Assembly (NCBI GenBank): GCA_012862575.1
Contig: BLSF01000005.1
Coordinates: 310,001-374,000 of the forward strand
Source: Parietichytrium sp. I65-24A
Taxonomy: Eukaryota > Sar > Bigyra > Thraustochytrida > Thraustochytriidae
DNA length: 64,000 nt
Reading direction: 5' to 3'
Part shown: piece after piece, positions 33,712-45,200 of the stretch
Position numbering within the stretch: the first letter of the stretch is position 1
Layout of the letters: each line of letters begins with the position of its first letter
Notes under the pieces: generated by a model
The model's database searches: none
The model's input: only the letters and a program-made list of their open reading frames with translations
Told to the model about the DNA's origin: nothing
Program-made: the position numbers and the translations under genes

Positions 33712-34402
33712 ATGGGCGAGGAGGTGTCAGCGGCCATGGCCGGTCTGCTGCAGCAGCAGCCGGAGATCGTCGCGAGTATTCTCAAGTTGTTGGTAAGTTT
33801 TGGGGTGATTAAAGTCTGCGTGGTAGAAATGGGTTCCCACGCGCTGGGAAACGCGTGGCTGGGCGACGGCGTTCATGTACGGAACCGGGGATTTCAGCTG
33901 GCGGAGGCGAACTGGGAGTGGGTTCTCCGCGCAGAGACCGGTTCTGCAGGAACCCGTGCTGGCCATGGATTGAGAGCATCGGCTCGCGGGTAGTGCGCTT
34001 GAAGAAACAATTGGATGTCTAACATAGCATGTGAGGTGCTCTACTGCGTGTGTGTGTGTGTTATTCTTGCGGGGTGAATCGCAGAACCAGGAGGAAAGCC
34101 AGGGAGGTGGGAAGAGGAAGGCGGAGGTCCTCGAGGTTCCAGAGAAGCGGAATTCGTCCGAGAGCAAGTGGTTGTATGCTAGAGATGGGCAAACGCCGAT
34201 TCAAGTAAACCCAAAGCAGTATGAGCGAGTCTTGAAGAGGAGGGTGGCCAGGAAGAAGCTCCAGAAAATGATCAAAGAACAAAAGACGCCGTTCTTGCAT
34301 GAGTCCAGGCACGTTCATGCACTGCGCCGGAAAAGAGGGCCGGGTGGGAGATTTCTCAGCAAAGAGGAGCGCGAACGCCTCGCTGCGGCATCTTCCGAAT
34401 GA
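33712..34402 (+). CDS. NFYA: NF-YA / CBF-B subunit of the CCAAT-binding factor (two exons)
   Basis: Exons 33712-33792 and 34085-34402, about 132 aa from the ATG used here. NF-YA joins the NF-YB/NF-YC histone-fold pair and gives the trimer its CCAAT specificity in the nucleus. Exon 2 has both conserved helices: the subunit-association part IQVNPKQYERVLKRRVARKK and the DNA-binding part FLHESRHVHALRRKRGPGGR. The linker (LQKMIKEQKTP) is of usual length. Exon 1 ends with a Gln/Leu-rich stretch (MAGLLQQQPEIVASILKLL). The intron has donor GTAAGT and acceptor CGCAG, phase 0, and both frames agree. The start is uncertain: the same frame stays open upstream to about 33421 with protein-like sequence (PDQYERERLGERG, repeated AEC) but no ATG, so an earlier exon may exist. 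Confidence 0.85.
33793..34084 (+). other. Predicted 292-nt intron in NF-YA
   Basis: Donor GTAAGT, acceptor TCGCAG, phase 0. It contains a GT-rich run near 34046-34062 before the acceptor. Confidence 0.75.
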
Positions 34403-34897
34403 CCGGTAACGAGCGAATACCCGGTTGGATGTATTTAGTATCTGCTCATTACTGAAGGACAGAGGTTTTTGCCCTGCGCAGCTGATGTGAAGCTGCAGAG
34501 GTCACCATTTATGCTCTCATATTGTACACATGCCGCACCTCCTTTATGCGCGGTGCGAGATAGAGCGCGTAAGCGCTGAATAGTTTAGTGGAGAAGAAGA
34601 GAGATATTAATTAAGAACTCAGAGTTAACCTATTTCGAGTTGAAAAAACTGTAAGATCAAAGATCGACATTGAGAAGATAGGTTACTCTACTCTTCTGGA
34701 GTCATGGCGTGTGTTGTGCTAATAGTTTACATATGTTTCGCATGTACGCGACGTAAGCACTGCTCACAGCTTGCAGCAAACTAGAAAACAATCAAAACAA
34801 AAATTTCCCCACGGTTACAGTCAGCAACACGTGGCTCTGCAAAAGGCAACATGTATTTCGAGAAGACATCTCCAAACTCCGGGACAACAGAAAGTAT
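34403..34897. other. Convergent intergenic region between NF-YA and WEE1
   Basis: AT-richer than the flanking genes, with A-rich tracts at about 34610-34650 and 34785-34805 that may mark 3' ends. No gene or RNA was recognised. Confidence 0.6.
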
Positions 34898-36949
34898 CTA
34901 CATGGTGTTGCTTCGCTTAAACCTGTAGCGATCGTCGTCGTCGTCATTATCACCCTGGCCAGTTCCTCCGCCTGCACTTCCCACTGGGCCGGAGGAAGGC
35001 GGCGCAACAGCTACCGACGCTGCCTGCTTAAGCCTTGCAAGACGCTTTCTATAAGCATCAGCTGCGGCTTTTTCTCTTGCGAGCTTGGCCTCCCACTCCG
35101 TTCGCAGGATTCCGCCGGGGCCACCGGACGACAAAAGCTCCTCGGCGCTAGGCCGCTTCACAGGGTCTTCTAACAGCATCATGCGAACGAGATCTCGCAT
35201 CGGCGGTGTTAATCGACCGAGCGCCACCTCGTCAAGATTCCCGTCCCTAATGTCATGCCACTCCTGGCCGTTTGCAGGCAACTCGCGATATAGGCACATT
35301 TCGTACAGACTAGCCCCAAGCGAGAAGATATCCCCCTTGGGCAAATTCTCGTACTCTTCGTGAAGGACCTCTCTTGCCAGGTATCGGGAGTCCCCCTCCT
35401 CGACGCTCTCAAGGAACGATCGCGCCCGACTTGATCTATTCCTGCCGTGTTCATTGTGAGACGCCTCAGCATCTGCGGAGGCCTCCCCTTCGCTTGATCC
35501 TCTCGACTTAGTCTCTACGTCAAGACTCTGAATTTGAATGTGCATTCGCGCCATGCAGGCGTGGCCAAGGTCACCCACTTTGTACACTCCATGCTTGACA
35601 AAAATGTTGGCGGGTTTGATGTCGAGATGCACGAGGTTTAGCTTGTGGAGCTGCGCAAGGCCCTCCAGTACCTGTCTGGACATGTCTTTCGCAACAGCGT
35701 GAAGTCCCCCGGGATAGTCTCGGTCGCGAATCATGTCCTGCAAGCTCTTATCGCACAATTCTGTCTGGATGTACAAATGCCCGTCTTCCATGAAGGCGCT
35801 AAAGTATCTCACCACATGCGGATTTTCCTCTGTATTGCACAGAGCAGAAAGAGCATAGACTTCCTTCAAAACCCGCTCCTTGTCCAGCTTGCCCTTGAAG
35901 CGCTGTTTCGTCATCTTTACAGCGTACATGCACCCATCAAGACGATTTCTGCACTTGAACACAGTCCCAAACGATCCACCTCCAAGAACGCCCAATTGCT
36001 CGAACTCGTCTTCGAAGCGCGAAAAGGTCCGCTCTGCTTCCTCATCTTTTCCGATGCCCCCGAATGTATGGCGTCGAGGCGAGCGCTTCGCGGGCGGCTC
36101 TGGTGGTTGTGGGGTCTTGGAAATGTGTTTGATGCGCCTTCGTGAAAAGGGCTCCGGCTGCGCGAGTCCGCTTTTGCATATTGCAGGTGACGCAACAGGC
36201 GAACCAATATTGTCGACATCCTTCACCTCCTCCTCTTCGTCAATGAGAACTTCGTCTTCGCCCTTACTGCGTAGCCGATTACCACGCTCCTGGGCTTGAC
36301 TTGGCGTCGTGCACGGAGGCATAGAACTGTCGCTACTTTCTGAACAAAATGAATGGTCAGGTTGGTCGCCCTCCTGCTCGCTGCCAGCATTGCTTTGCAA
36401 GCTGCATATTCTTCGAAGTTTGCGACATAGTAGGTCGGGGCTCGAGAGTTCCTTTGGAGGAGATGCGAGCTCTTCGCCAGCACGCCTTGCTGAATCATTG
36501 TCGCCACATCTATCGAATGCGCCAGAGAGCCTCGCAGGCTTGAGTGGCGACGGGCTCGCAAACTCCCTGCTCTCGTCAAAAGAGCCCATCCTCGACCTTA
36601 GCGTCGAGTCAAAAGTGGTAGACGGACTAGACAAGTACGGGGTTGACTCTTCCCGGAACGCAGTAGACCCACCTGTGTTCGGGGCGGTGTTGCACTCAGT
36701 CTCCTGGGATGGAAAGAATGGATTGACAAATGTGCGGTGCCTTCTGTGAGACCTCAACCCGCCGTCACCTTCGTCTGAAGACGGTGTTGATGCATATCTC
36801 CTCCGCCTCATGTTCGACGCATTACTCTCTGGAGTGCTGAACAGAGTCTTCCTAAACCTTCGCACCGGGGACTGGGACTCCTCAGGCCTTGGCCCTGTGC
36901 TCAGCGCATCGCCAAGTTCCGGTCGCGACCTTCGTGAAGGAGTCTGCAT
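34898..36949 (-). CDS. WEE1: WEE1-family cell-cycle kinase
   Basis: A 683-aa protein from ATG 36949. WEE1 phosphorylates the inhibitory Tyr of cyclin-dependent kinase 1 and delays mitosis, acting in the nucleus. The first 300 residues or so are disordered and rich in Ser/Thr-Pro, typical of CDK feedback sites. The kinase domain begins near residue 315: glycine loop LGGGSFGTVFKCRNRLDG, AVKMTK lysine, KEVYALSAL helix, then YFSAFMEDGHLYIQTELC, strongly WEE1-like. The catalytic loop is HLDIKPANIF, and the DFG position reads GDLGHA, the DLG variant typical of WEE1/MYT1. About 40 residues (an SRGSSEGEASADAEAS-type acidic insert) interrupt the activation segment before GDSRYLAREVL. There is no C-terminal transmembrane helix, which argues against MYT1. 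The tail has a coiled stretch and an Asp run. Single exon. Confidence 0.93.
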   Translation of the reverse strand: MQTPSRRSRPELGDALSTGPRPEESQSPVRRFRKTLFSTPESNASNMRRRRYASTPSSDEGDGGLRSHRRHRTFVNPFFPSQETECNTAPNTGGSTAFREESTPYLSSPSTTFDSTLRSRMGSFDESREFASPSPLKPARLSGAFDRCGDNDSARRAGEELASPPKELSSPDLLCRKLRRICSLQSNAGSEQEGDQPDHSFCSESSDSSMPPCTTPSQAQERGNRLRSKGEDEVLIDEEEEVKDVDNIGSPVASPAICKSGLAQPEPFSRRRIKHISKTPQPPEPPAKRSPRRHTFGGIGKDEEAERTFSRFEDEFEQLGVLGGGSFGTVFKCRNRLDGCMYAVKMTKQRFKGKLDKERVLKEVYALSALCNTEENPHVVRYFSAFMEDGHLYIQTELCDKSLQDMIRDRDYPGGLHAVAKDMSRQVLEGLAQLHKLNLVHLDIKPANIFVKHGVYKVGDLGHACMARMHIQIQSLDVETKSRGSSEGEASADAEASHNEHGRNRSSRARSFLESVEEGDSRYLAREVLHEEYENLPKGDIFSLGASLYEMCLYRELPANGQEWHDIRDGNLDEVALGRLTPPMRDLVRMMLLEDPVKRPSAEELLSSGGPGGILRTEWEAKLAREKAAADAYRKRLARLKQAASVAVAPPSSGPVGSAGGGTGQGDNDDDDDRYRFKRSNTM

Positions 36950-37456
36950 CTACTCGTTTACCACAATAAAGTACATCAACCAAACAACACTCAAATCAGA
37001 TTCACCCGACACCATTCTTCGGCACGAAAAGCATCTTCAACTCACCTTCCTGCGCTTTATCGCCGGGACGTCCTTGCCCGCAACTGGCACGGGCGACTCG
37101 CCCATTGCCAGCATGTGCTTGTGCCTCGACATCCTCTCGCACGGACCTCTACTCTCGTTCCCAAGCGAATACTCTCGTTCCCAAGCGAACACCCGAACAC
37201 CCAAACACCTTTCCCGGCTCCCCAGAACGCTTCACAATCGATCTCGAAGCGCGGCGTCTATCCCTCTGTCGAGCCTCGATCTATCGCCACGCGCCACTAT
37301 CGCTCACTTGCGCGCGCTCCTCTTCAACACTCTTCACTCTTCACTCGAATCCTCCTTTCTCTCCGGTCTCTCCGGTCTCTCCGTTCCTGCGATCTGCAAC
37401 TCGTTCGTTCCTCCGTTCCGGGTCTGACGAGTTCGGAGTTCCAAAGCTCCGGGTTC

Positions 37457-37488
37457 TTTTCTTTCTTTCTTTCTTTCTTTCTTTCTTA
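37457..37488. repeat. (TTTC)n microsatellite
   Basis: Seven or eight TTTC units, about 510 bp upstream of WEE1. Confidence 0.85.
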
Positions 37489-38174
37489 CACTCTTTCTCC
37501 TCACTCACGACCTGGGCTTATCAGGGAAGCATATGCGGCGCTACTAGAGGGAAGGAAATTTTGGGAGCGAGGTGTAATGTGCGGTAGGAGAGGCTAGGGG
37601 CGGTGGTTTGAGGTAGGAGTTGGGTACGGCGCGGTAGAGCAAAGGTTGTTCCGCGGGGTGGGGTTTCCCCGACGGCGCTTGATAAATCTTGTGTTGTTAG
37701 TTTCTTTTCTGTCTTCGCGATTCCCATCGTTTCCGGTTTCGAAGTTTGAAGCTTGAAGATGAGTTTCGGAGTGAAGCAAATTAACAGTAAAGCAAAAGTG
37801 ACTGCGGATGTTGACGCGTGAGCTTTGTTGCCAAGCTGTGTCGCTCGTGCTAGTGGGGTCGTGGAATGTAAAGTGGGGTGCGGATTGCACGGAGTTGGCC
37901 AAGGCGCGTTTCGCAAGAGCCGCGACACTCGGGAAGGTCTTTCCATTAGGCTCCCAGTCATTCTGTGAGGAAGAAAGAGAGCCTGTGGTACTACCGGTAT
38001 GCTTCTTTCTTCCTCGACACATCGGGGAGCTATCTCGCTGAGATTTGCATCAGGGTATCTTCACTAGGTTCAAGTACGTTGAGTGCAGTTAACGACCATA
38101 TAAGAGTCACGAGCAAATGCGAAGAAACGTCGTTGGAAAATCGCAAGTTGTAATTTTCTGCATCTGCTCCGAGT

Positions 38175-38202
38175 CTTTCTTTCTTTCTTTCTTTCTTTCT
38201 TT
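38175..38202. repeat. (TTTC)n microsatellite
   Basis: About seven TTTC units in the same intergenic region. Confidence 0.85.
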
Positions 38203-39265
38203 GAACCCTGGCAAAGTTGAACGAGGCATATGTGTACATCACACAAAACTGATCAAAACTGGCGGCTGCGCTACACCAGTAACACAACAATTGATCTTCT
38301 CAACTCAAGGGTGCCGTTGAGAATTCTTAATCTGAAAAAAACAAGGAAAGAGTGGGAAGGAAACTGCACCAACTGCACCTGACCGTGATCCCGCAGCACC
38401 GGGGCAACCCCAGCGCCAGGTTGCGCCGACAGTTAGACTCCACATCGCACACGTTCTTTCAAACACGATTTGAATTTCCACCTTAATTGCCCCACAGTCT
38501 TGGAGCAATTTACTACACAAGTTCTAATGAAAACCTCCTTGAGCGGAGAGAACCTCTCCGGGAACGTTCACGAATTCACTGGGGTTCCTCGACGGTTGCC
38601 GGTCGAAAATGGTCAAAACAAGTTGAACTTGGTCAAGAGAGTCAAGAGACAAGAGAAAACAAAAAAGAAACTGAACTTGAAGTGGGAGAGACAAAGAGAC
38701 AAAGAGACGAAGAAGCTTGCGCCTTTCGGGAACCCAAGTTACGACGCGAAGTGGGGTTCGGCGTATACATATATATTTCAAACGTTGCACTGGCAGCAGA
38801 AGGCAGTGCTGGTGAGCCTGAATACCGAACTACTGACAGAGAACAAGCAAGCACTGCAACAAAAGACCAGTTGAAGGACGTGCCGGCGTCTCACAAAGAC
38901 CGTCCACGACTATTTACAACTCTTCAAGACTGCCTGACTGAAGAAACGCCACTGGCTCGCTGGCTCGCAGCGAAAGATTCTGGATCAAGGAGGCTGTTTT
39001 AGTCATTCCTCTCAGGGCGGGCCCCGGGAGTTTCTGCGACTCTGAAAAACCAATCGGGAGTCATGAACCAGAGAAGTTGATTGCAAACTTGGCATACTTA
39101 CTTGGCACAAATAATCGCAGGAGCAGAGTTCAGAAAAGACCAGCGGTTATCTGCTGTGGAGAGCGAAGCGTAGAAACAAGACTCAAGTGAAAGGCGGTGG
39201 CGAGAGGCCCACGAAAGGAGACGAAAGTTCGCAAGTCTGGCAAGGACGGGAGCTGACGGGAAACT

Positions 39266-42200
39266 ATGCCCCCGCCTCAAAGGCTCCTGAACCGTCGGGC
39301 TCCGTCTCGCCCGAGCTCGAGCGCGAAATCCTCAAAGTTTGCTGAAGGAGACCAAGTTCAGGCCAAGTACAAAGGCGGGCAACGGTTTTTCTCTGGCGTA
39401 ATTGCCAAAGTGCGCGGCGATGGATCGTACGACATCGACTACGACGATGGAGACAGAGAAAGCGGGGTGCTAGAGCACAAGATCAAACCTGGTGGATCCA
39501 CCGGAGTATCCGGGCCATCGGCGGGATCGCGCCCGCCGGCCAGGAGGCCTTCGCCGATGTCAGGCTCCAGGAAAAGCGAATCGGCTCTCGTGCAGGAACT
39601 GGCAAGGAAAGGCAACAGTCCGCGAGACGTGGAGAAGTACCTCGGCGCTTTCGAGCTGTATGATGGCATGGGGGATGGGAAAGTCAGTGCCAGAGACCTT
39701 GGCAGAGTCCTAAACGGGTTCAAACTCACATTTTCACCCGGGGACATGAGAGACGCGATGACGGAATTTGGCGATGGCAGATCGCTCAACTATCGCTCAT
39801 TTTTGGACGCCGTTCAAGACGCGGGAGGCGGTTCCGGCGGAAGGGGGCGCAATGCGATGGACAGCGCTCAGAGCGACTTCACAGATGAAGACGCTGACGA
39901 CCGCGGCCGTGACCGTCAGGGCTTTAGCCGTGGTGAAAAAATAGAAGCCAAGTACAAAGGCGGGAAAAAGTATTACACGGGAACTATACATGCAGTGAAC
40001 CGGGATGGTACTTATTCCATTCGGTATGATGACGGCGACCGTGAAACAAGTGTTAAAGCCAACATGATTCGCAGAGTAGGCGAACCGTCGCCTGTCAGAA
40101 GTCCAGCAAGAGGTTCTCGTGGCGCCGATCAGATAAAGGACTTACTGGAAATGCATTTAGGCGGTAAACAAGTGCCAGACGGAAAGCTGCAGGATCTTCA
40201 AGACAACTTTGAGATGCTTGATCAGGATGGTACTGGGCAAATTGGGTCACGAGAATTCGAGAGAAATGTAGAGCGAGCCCGAATCGGGCTTGACTATCGA
40301 ATGATCAAGGAAATTGGAGAGGAACTGGCGGGAACTGGCGGCAAAGTAAAGTACAAGCCTTTTATCAAAGCTCTTCGAAACCTAGCTGGCGGGGGCAGCG
40401 GTGGCGGCGGCGGAGCAGTGAGGAACTCTCCTGTCCGCCGCAGCACTAGCCGCGGGCGTTTTATGGAAAGTGAAGAAGATGAAGACGTGGCGGGCGGCAG
40501 CAAAACCACGTATAAACCTGGGCAAGCTATCGAAGCAAGGTACAAGCGCGGAAAAAAGTATTTCCCCGGCGTTATCGATCGCGTGCGGCCCGACGGATCT
40601 TGCGATATCATGTACGACGACGGCGATTCGGAGCAGCGAGTCAGCAGCGCCCTCATTAGAACCGTGGGCGGAATAGGAGAGAGTGACACCGCTGGACAGA
40701 GCGACGGTGGAGGCTTCCGAGAAGGCCAGCGCATTGAGGCAAGATACAAGAAAGGGCGGAAATACTTTGGCGGAGTCATAACAAGAGTTCGCGCAAACGG
40801 TACTTTTGATATCGACTATGACGACGGGGACAAAGAAATTCGAGTACCTGCGGATTTGATAAAGGCTGTGGACAGCGGTGTCGATCGACGCAGCCCAGAA
40901 AGATCAAAGAGCCCGAGAGCCCGTCGAGGCATGGGTGGCGGGGTCATGAACAGCGAGGACGATGGTCCGGGAGGCTTTAAAGAAGGGCAACGTGTTGAAG
41001 CTCGGTATAAGCGGGGTCGCAAATACTTTCCAGGTGTCATCGAGCGAGTTCGACCCGACGGTTCTTGCGACATCATGTACGACGACGGGGACTCGGAAAC
41101 CAGAGTTCCGGCCGATCTCATTAAAGCCAAGGGCTCTGGAGGTATTGGTGGAGGTGGTGTCATGAACAGCGAGGACGATGGCCCGGGAGGCTTTAAAGAA
41201 GGGCAACGTGTTGAAGCTCGGTATAAGCGGGGTCGCAAATACTTTCCAGGTGTCATCGAGCGAGTTCGACCCGACGGTTCTTGCGACATCATGTACGACG
41301 ACGGGGACTCGGAAACCAGAGTTCCGGCCGATCTTATCAAAGCCAAGGGCTCTGGAGGTATAGGTGGAGGTGGCGGGGTCATGAACAGCGAGGACGATGG
41401 CCCGGGAGGCTTTAAAGAAGGGCAACGTGTTGAAGCACGGTACAAGCGGGGTCGCAAATACTTTCCAGGTGTCATCGAGCGAGTTCGACCGGACGGCTCT
41501 TGCGACATCATGTACGACGACGGGGACTCGGAAACCAGAGTTCCGGCCGATCTCATTAAAGCCAAGGGCTCTGGAGGTATTGGTGGAGGTGGTGTCATGA
41601 ACAGCGAGGACGATGGCCCGGGAGGCTTTAAAGAAGGGCAACGTGTTGAAGCTCGGTACAAGCGGGGTCGCAAATACTTTCCAGGTGTCATCGAGCGAGT
41701 TCGACCGGACGGTTCTTGCGACATCATGTACGACGACGGGGACTCGGAAACCAGAGTTCCGGCCGATCTTATTAAAGCCAAGGGCTCTGGAGGTAGTGGC
41801 GGAGGTGGCGTTATGAATAGCGAAGATGATGGTCCTGGTGGATTTCATGAAGGCGATAAAGTCGAGGCGAGATATAAAGGCGGGCGAAAAATGTATAAAG
41901 GAGTAATTGCTCGTGTGAACGTGGACGGCTCGTGTGACATCAAATACGATGACGGAGATTCAGAGCGACGGGTAAAAGCAGAGAATATTACGAAGCTAGA
42001 AAGTTCGAGATCCCCTCGCCGCCCAGGCGCAATGAGATCATCTTCAAATTCGCGATCTCCAAGGGATATGACCACAGATGATAGCGCTGCTGATGACAAG
42101 CTTGCCGTAGGTGACCGAGTTGAGGCAAAGTACAAGGGTGGTGCAAAGTACTTTAGAGGAGTCATTCGGAGAGTTTATCCCAGTGGATCATGCGATATCG

Positions 42201-45200
42201 ACTATGACGACGGGGATTCTGAACAGCGGGTCCCGTCACGAAACATACGAAAAATCTCCTCCGGGAATGCTCGGGCGTCGCGCTCTCCTAGTAAGGGACG
42301 CCAGAGTGGAGCGATTGAAAAAGGTTCACGCGTGGAAGCAAAGTACAAGGGCGGAGCAAAATTTTTTAAGGGAACCGTTAGTAGAGTAAATCCGGATGGA
42401 AGCTTTGCGATTTCGTACGACGATGGCGACCGTGAACTTCGTGTTCCTGCTAGCCGGGTGAGACTACTGGAAGATGCACTCGTAACCACCGAAGCGTCTG
42501 ATACAGATGCCCCGGCCGAGAACATCAGAGAGGGTGACGCTGTTGAGGCGCTGTACAAAGGTGGCCGAAAGTACTACAAGGGGGTCGTGAGTCGTGTCAA
42601 CAGGGACGGCTCGTACAACATTCAGTACGATGACGGCGACTCTGAAAGAGCGGTCCCCCCGGAGAAGGTTCGAAAGTTGCACACAGGAGATGAGACTTCT
42701 GGAACGGACGCTGCGCCGCTTGAACGTGGAGACGCTGTGGAAGCAAGATACAAGGGCGGAAATAAGTTTTACAAGGGTAAAATCATGCGAGTCAACATCA
42801 ACGGGACCTACGACATTGCATACGATGATGGCGATCGTGAAAGAGGCGTGAAGGCAGTCGACGTTCATCGTTCCGGGCAATCAAGTAGTCCTCGCAAAAG
42901 CGCTACCCGAACAAAAGCTTTAGGGGTTGGATCCAGCGTAGAAGCAAAGTACAAAGGAGGGCAAAAGTACTACAAAGGAAAAATCACTCGGGAAAATGCC
43001 GACGGTACTTTTGACATTGCCTATGATGATGGTGATCGAGAGCGCCGAGTCGCTCCAGAAAAAATTAGGTCTCTGGACGGCGCTGATAGCGCGCTGGAAC
43101 CGAGCAGCGAGACCGACGGGGAGGCAGGAATCAAGCGCGGAGATCGTGTAGAAGCACGATACAAGCGTGGAAGAAAGTTCTTCCCTGGCAGGGTGACTGC
43201 TGTGAACTCCGACGGTTCGTATGACATTGCCTACGATGATGGCGACTCTGAAAGGCGCGTGCCAGCTAGTTTGGTCAAGTCAGTACAAAATTCTGCGAGA
43301 CGTTCTCTCTCAAGAGAGCCGCGTGCAAATGACCCCTTTTCTAATGGAGAAGTGAGCGATGCTGCGACATTTGCCCGTGGAGACCGAGTTAAAGCACTGT
43401 ATAAGAACGGTCGAAAATACTACCCCGGTAAAATAGCAAGGGTGAACGTGGACGGGACCTATGACATCGCCTTTGACGATGGAGATAGCGAACGCCGTAT
43501 GACGGTGGACAAGATCAGGAGTCTCGAATCAAGATCTCCTCGGCAATCGGTTGGACGAGGGCGAGCATCACAAAGTCCAGGGCGGAGTCGTATGTCACAG
43601 AGTCCATCTGCAAGAACAGCTGATGACAGACTCAAGGTCGGTTGCAAGGTAGAGGCCCGTTACAAGAACGGCCGCAAGTACTTTTCCGGCAAGATCACTC
43701 GAAGAAATCCAGACGGAACCTTTGACATTTCATATGACGATGGAGACAGGGAGCGTGGGGTCACTTCTGATAAAATCCGTTCTCTGGAGCCTAGCGCTCC
43801 GGAGGGCGACTCCGAGCTGGACGAGATTAGTGTGGGCGATCGCGTAGAAGCAAAGTACCGTGGCCGCCAAAAGTATTACGCTGGTACGATTATTGCTGCA
43901 AATAGGGATGGCACGTTCGATATAGAGTACGACGATGGCGACAAGGAAAGACGGGTGGTGCCTCAAAACGTGCGCAAAGTAGGGGGTGGAAGCCGGCATG
44001 CTGATGTCAGGAGCTCGCGCTCTCCGCGGAGCCCGGCTGCAATCTCTGCCGGGGACCGCGTAGAGGCCAGATACAAGAAGGGTCGAAAGTTCTACAAAGG
44101 CACAGTCGAAAAGGTTGGCCGCGATGGAAGCTTCGACATCCGATATGATGATGGGGACTTTGAGCGCGGGGTTATCCCCGAATTTGTCAAAGCCCTCGAG
44201 TCCAGGAGCCCCAAGCACGACGCAAGGCGGGCGAACGTCGGTTTCGAATCGGAAGGAGAAGAGACCGATAGACAGTCTTTTTCGAAGGGCGCTCGGGTCG
44301 AGGCGAGGTACAAGGGGAAGTCAAAATATTACAAAGGAACGATCGTGCGAGCCAATGCAGATGGGTCCTACGCCATAGACTACGACGATGGAGATCGCGA
44401 GCTTAGAGTGAAACCAGAGCTCATCCGCTCAATGGACGGACCAAGGTCTCAGTCTCCAGTGCAGAGACGAGGAGGGTCGCTGCGCCGTTCACCAGCGGCC
44501 GCGGAGAGCGAGTCTGATTCTGACCCCAGTGGAGTGCGTGTCGGCGATCGCGTCGAAGCACGTTATAAAGGTGGCCAAAAATATTACAAAGGCGTTGTCA
44601 AACGAGTGCATGGCAGTGGCGCGTGTGACATTGACTACGACGACGGCGACTCAGAGTCGCGAGTCCCGCCAAGGCTCATCCGCTCACTGCAAGATGAGGA
44701 AGGAGGTGATGAAATTGCTGAGCTCCTTCGAAGGGTGTTGAAGAAGAGCGTTCGAAAAGGCACTCTTGAAGACTACCACCAAGTCTTTGATATGTTTGAT
44801 CGCAATGATGATGGGTACATCAGCCGTCCCGAATTTGGTCGAGCCCTGGATAAACTTGGTCTCAAGTTCACTCATGGCGAACTCAATCAGCTGATGAAGA
44901 AGCTCGACCGAAACAGGGACGGTAAAATCAGCTACAAGGAATTCATTAAATTAGTGCATCCCAACGATCGACACACGGCGCGATCTTCGCCCTCCAGGAG
45001 GAGCACAAGCCCTAGCAAGCGGGCCAAGTCACCCTCTCGAAGGCGCGATGACTCCAGCGTGAGCTCAGGCACCTCGTCATCGAGTGGGAGTCGAGGAGCA
45101 CTCTCTCGGCTTGCGAAGTCTGGGAGAAGGGTTTCGTCGTCTCGGCCAGGCTCGCGAAGGCGAAGCTCAAGTCGCAGAGGGTCACGTTCAAGAGACCGTT

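Larger units (their letters stand above)
36950..39265. other. Divergent intergenic region between WEE1 and the giant Tudor/EF-hand gene
   Basis: About 2.3 kb with two TTTC microsatellites (37457-37488 and 38175-38202), a CT-rich stretch before the first, and purine-rich sequence (about 38630-38720) with many AGAGAC/GAAAC steps. Open frames of up to 205 codons occur but have no ATG-led, codon-consistent character. No gene is called. Confidence 0.5.

Noticed and set aside
33474-33812. ATG-led frame (MRSAAQGG...) overlapping the NF-YA first exon
   Set aside because: It reaches the NF-YA donor in phase 1 and cannot join the NF-YA exon in frame; composition is Arg/Gly-rich frame-shadow type.
40946-41812. 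Regularly spaced repeats that might suggest an array such as CRISPR
   Set aside because: Units are 216 bp, contiguous and inside a coding frame; there are no spacers, and the genome is eukaryotic.
40816-41848. Long open frames on the minus strand opposite the giant gene's repeats
   Set aside because: They are antisense shadows of the 216-bp repeat units; length comes from repetition and no domain is seen.
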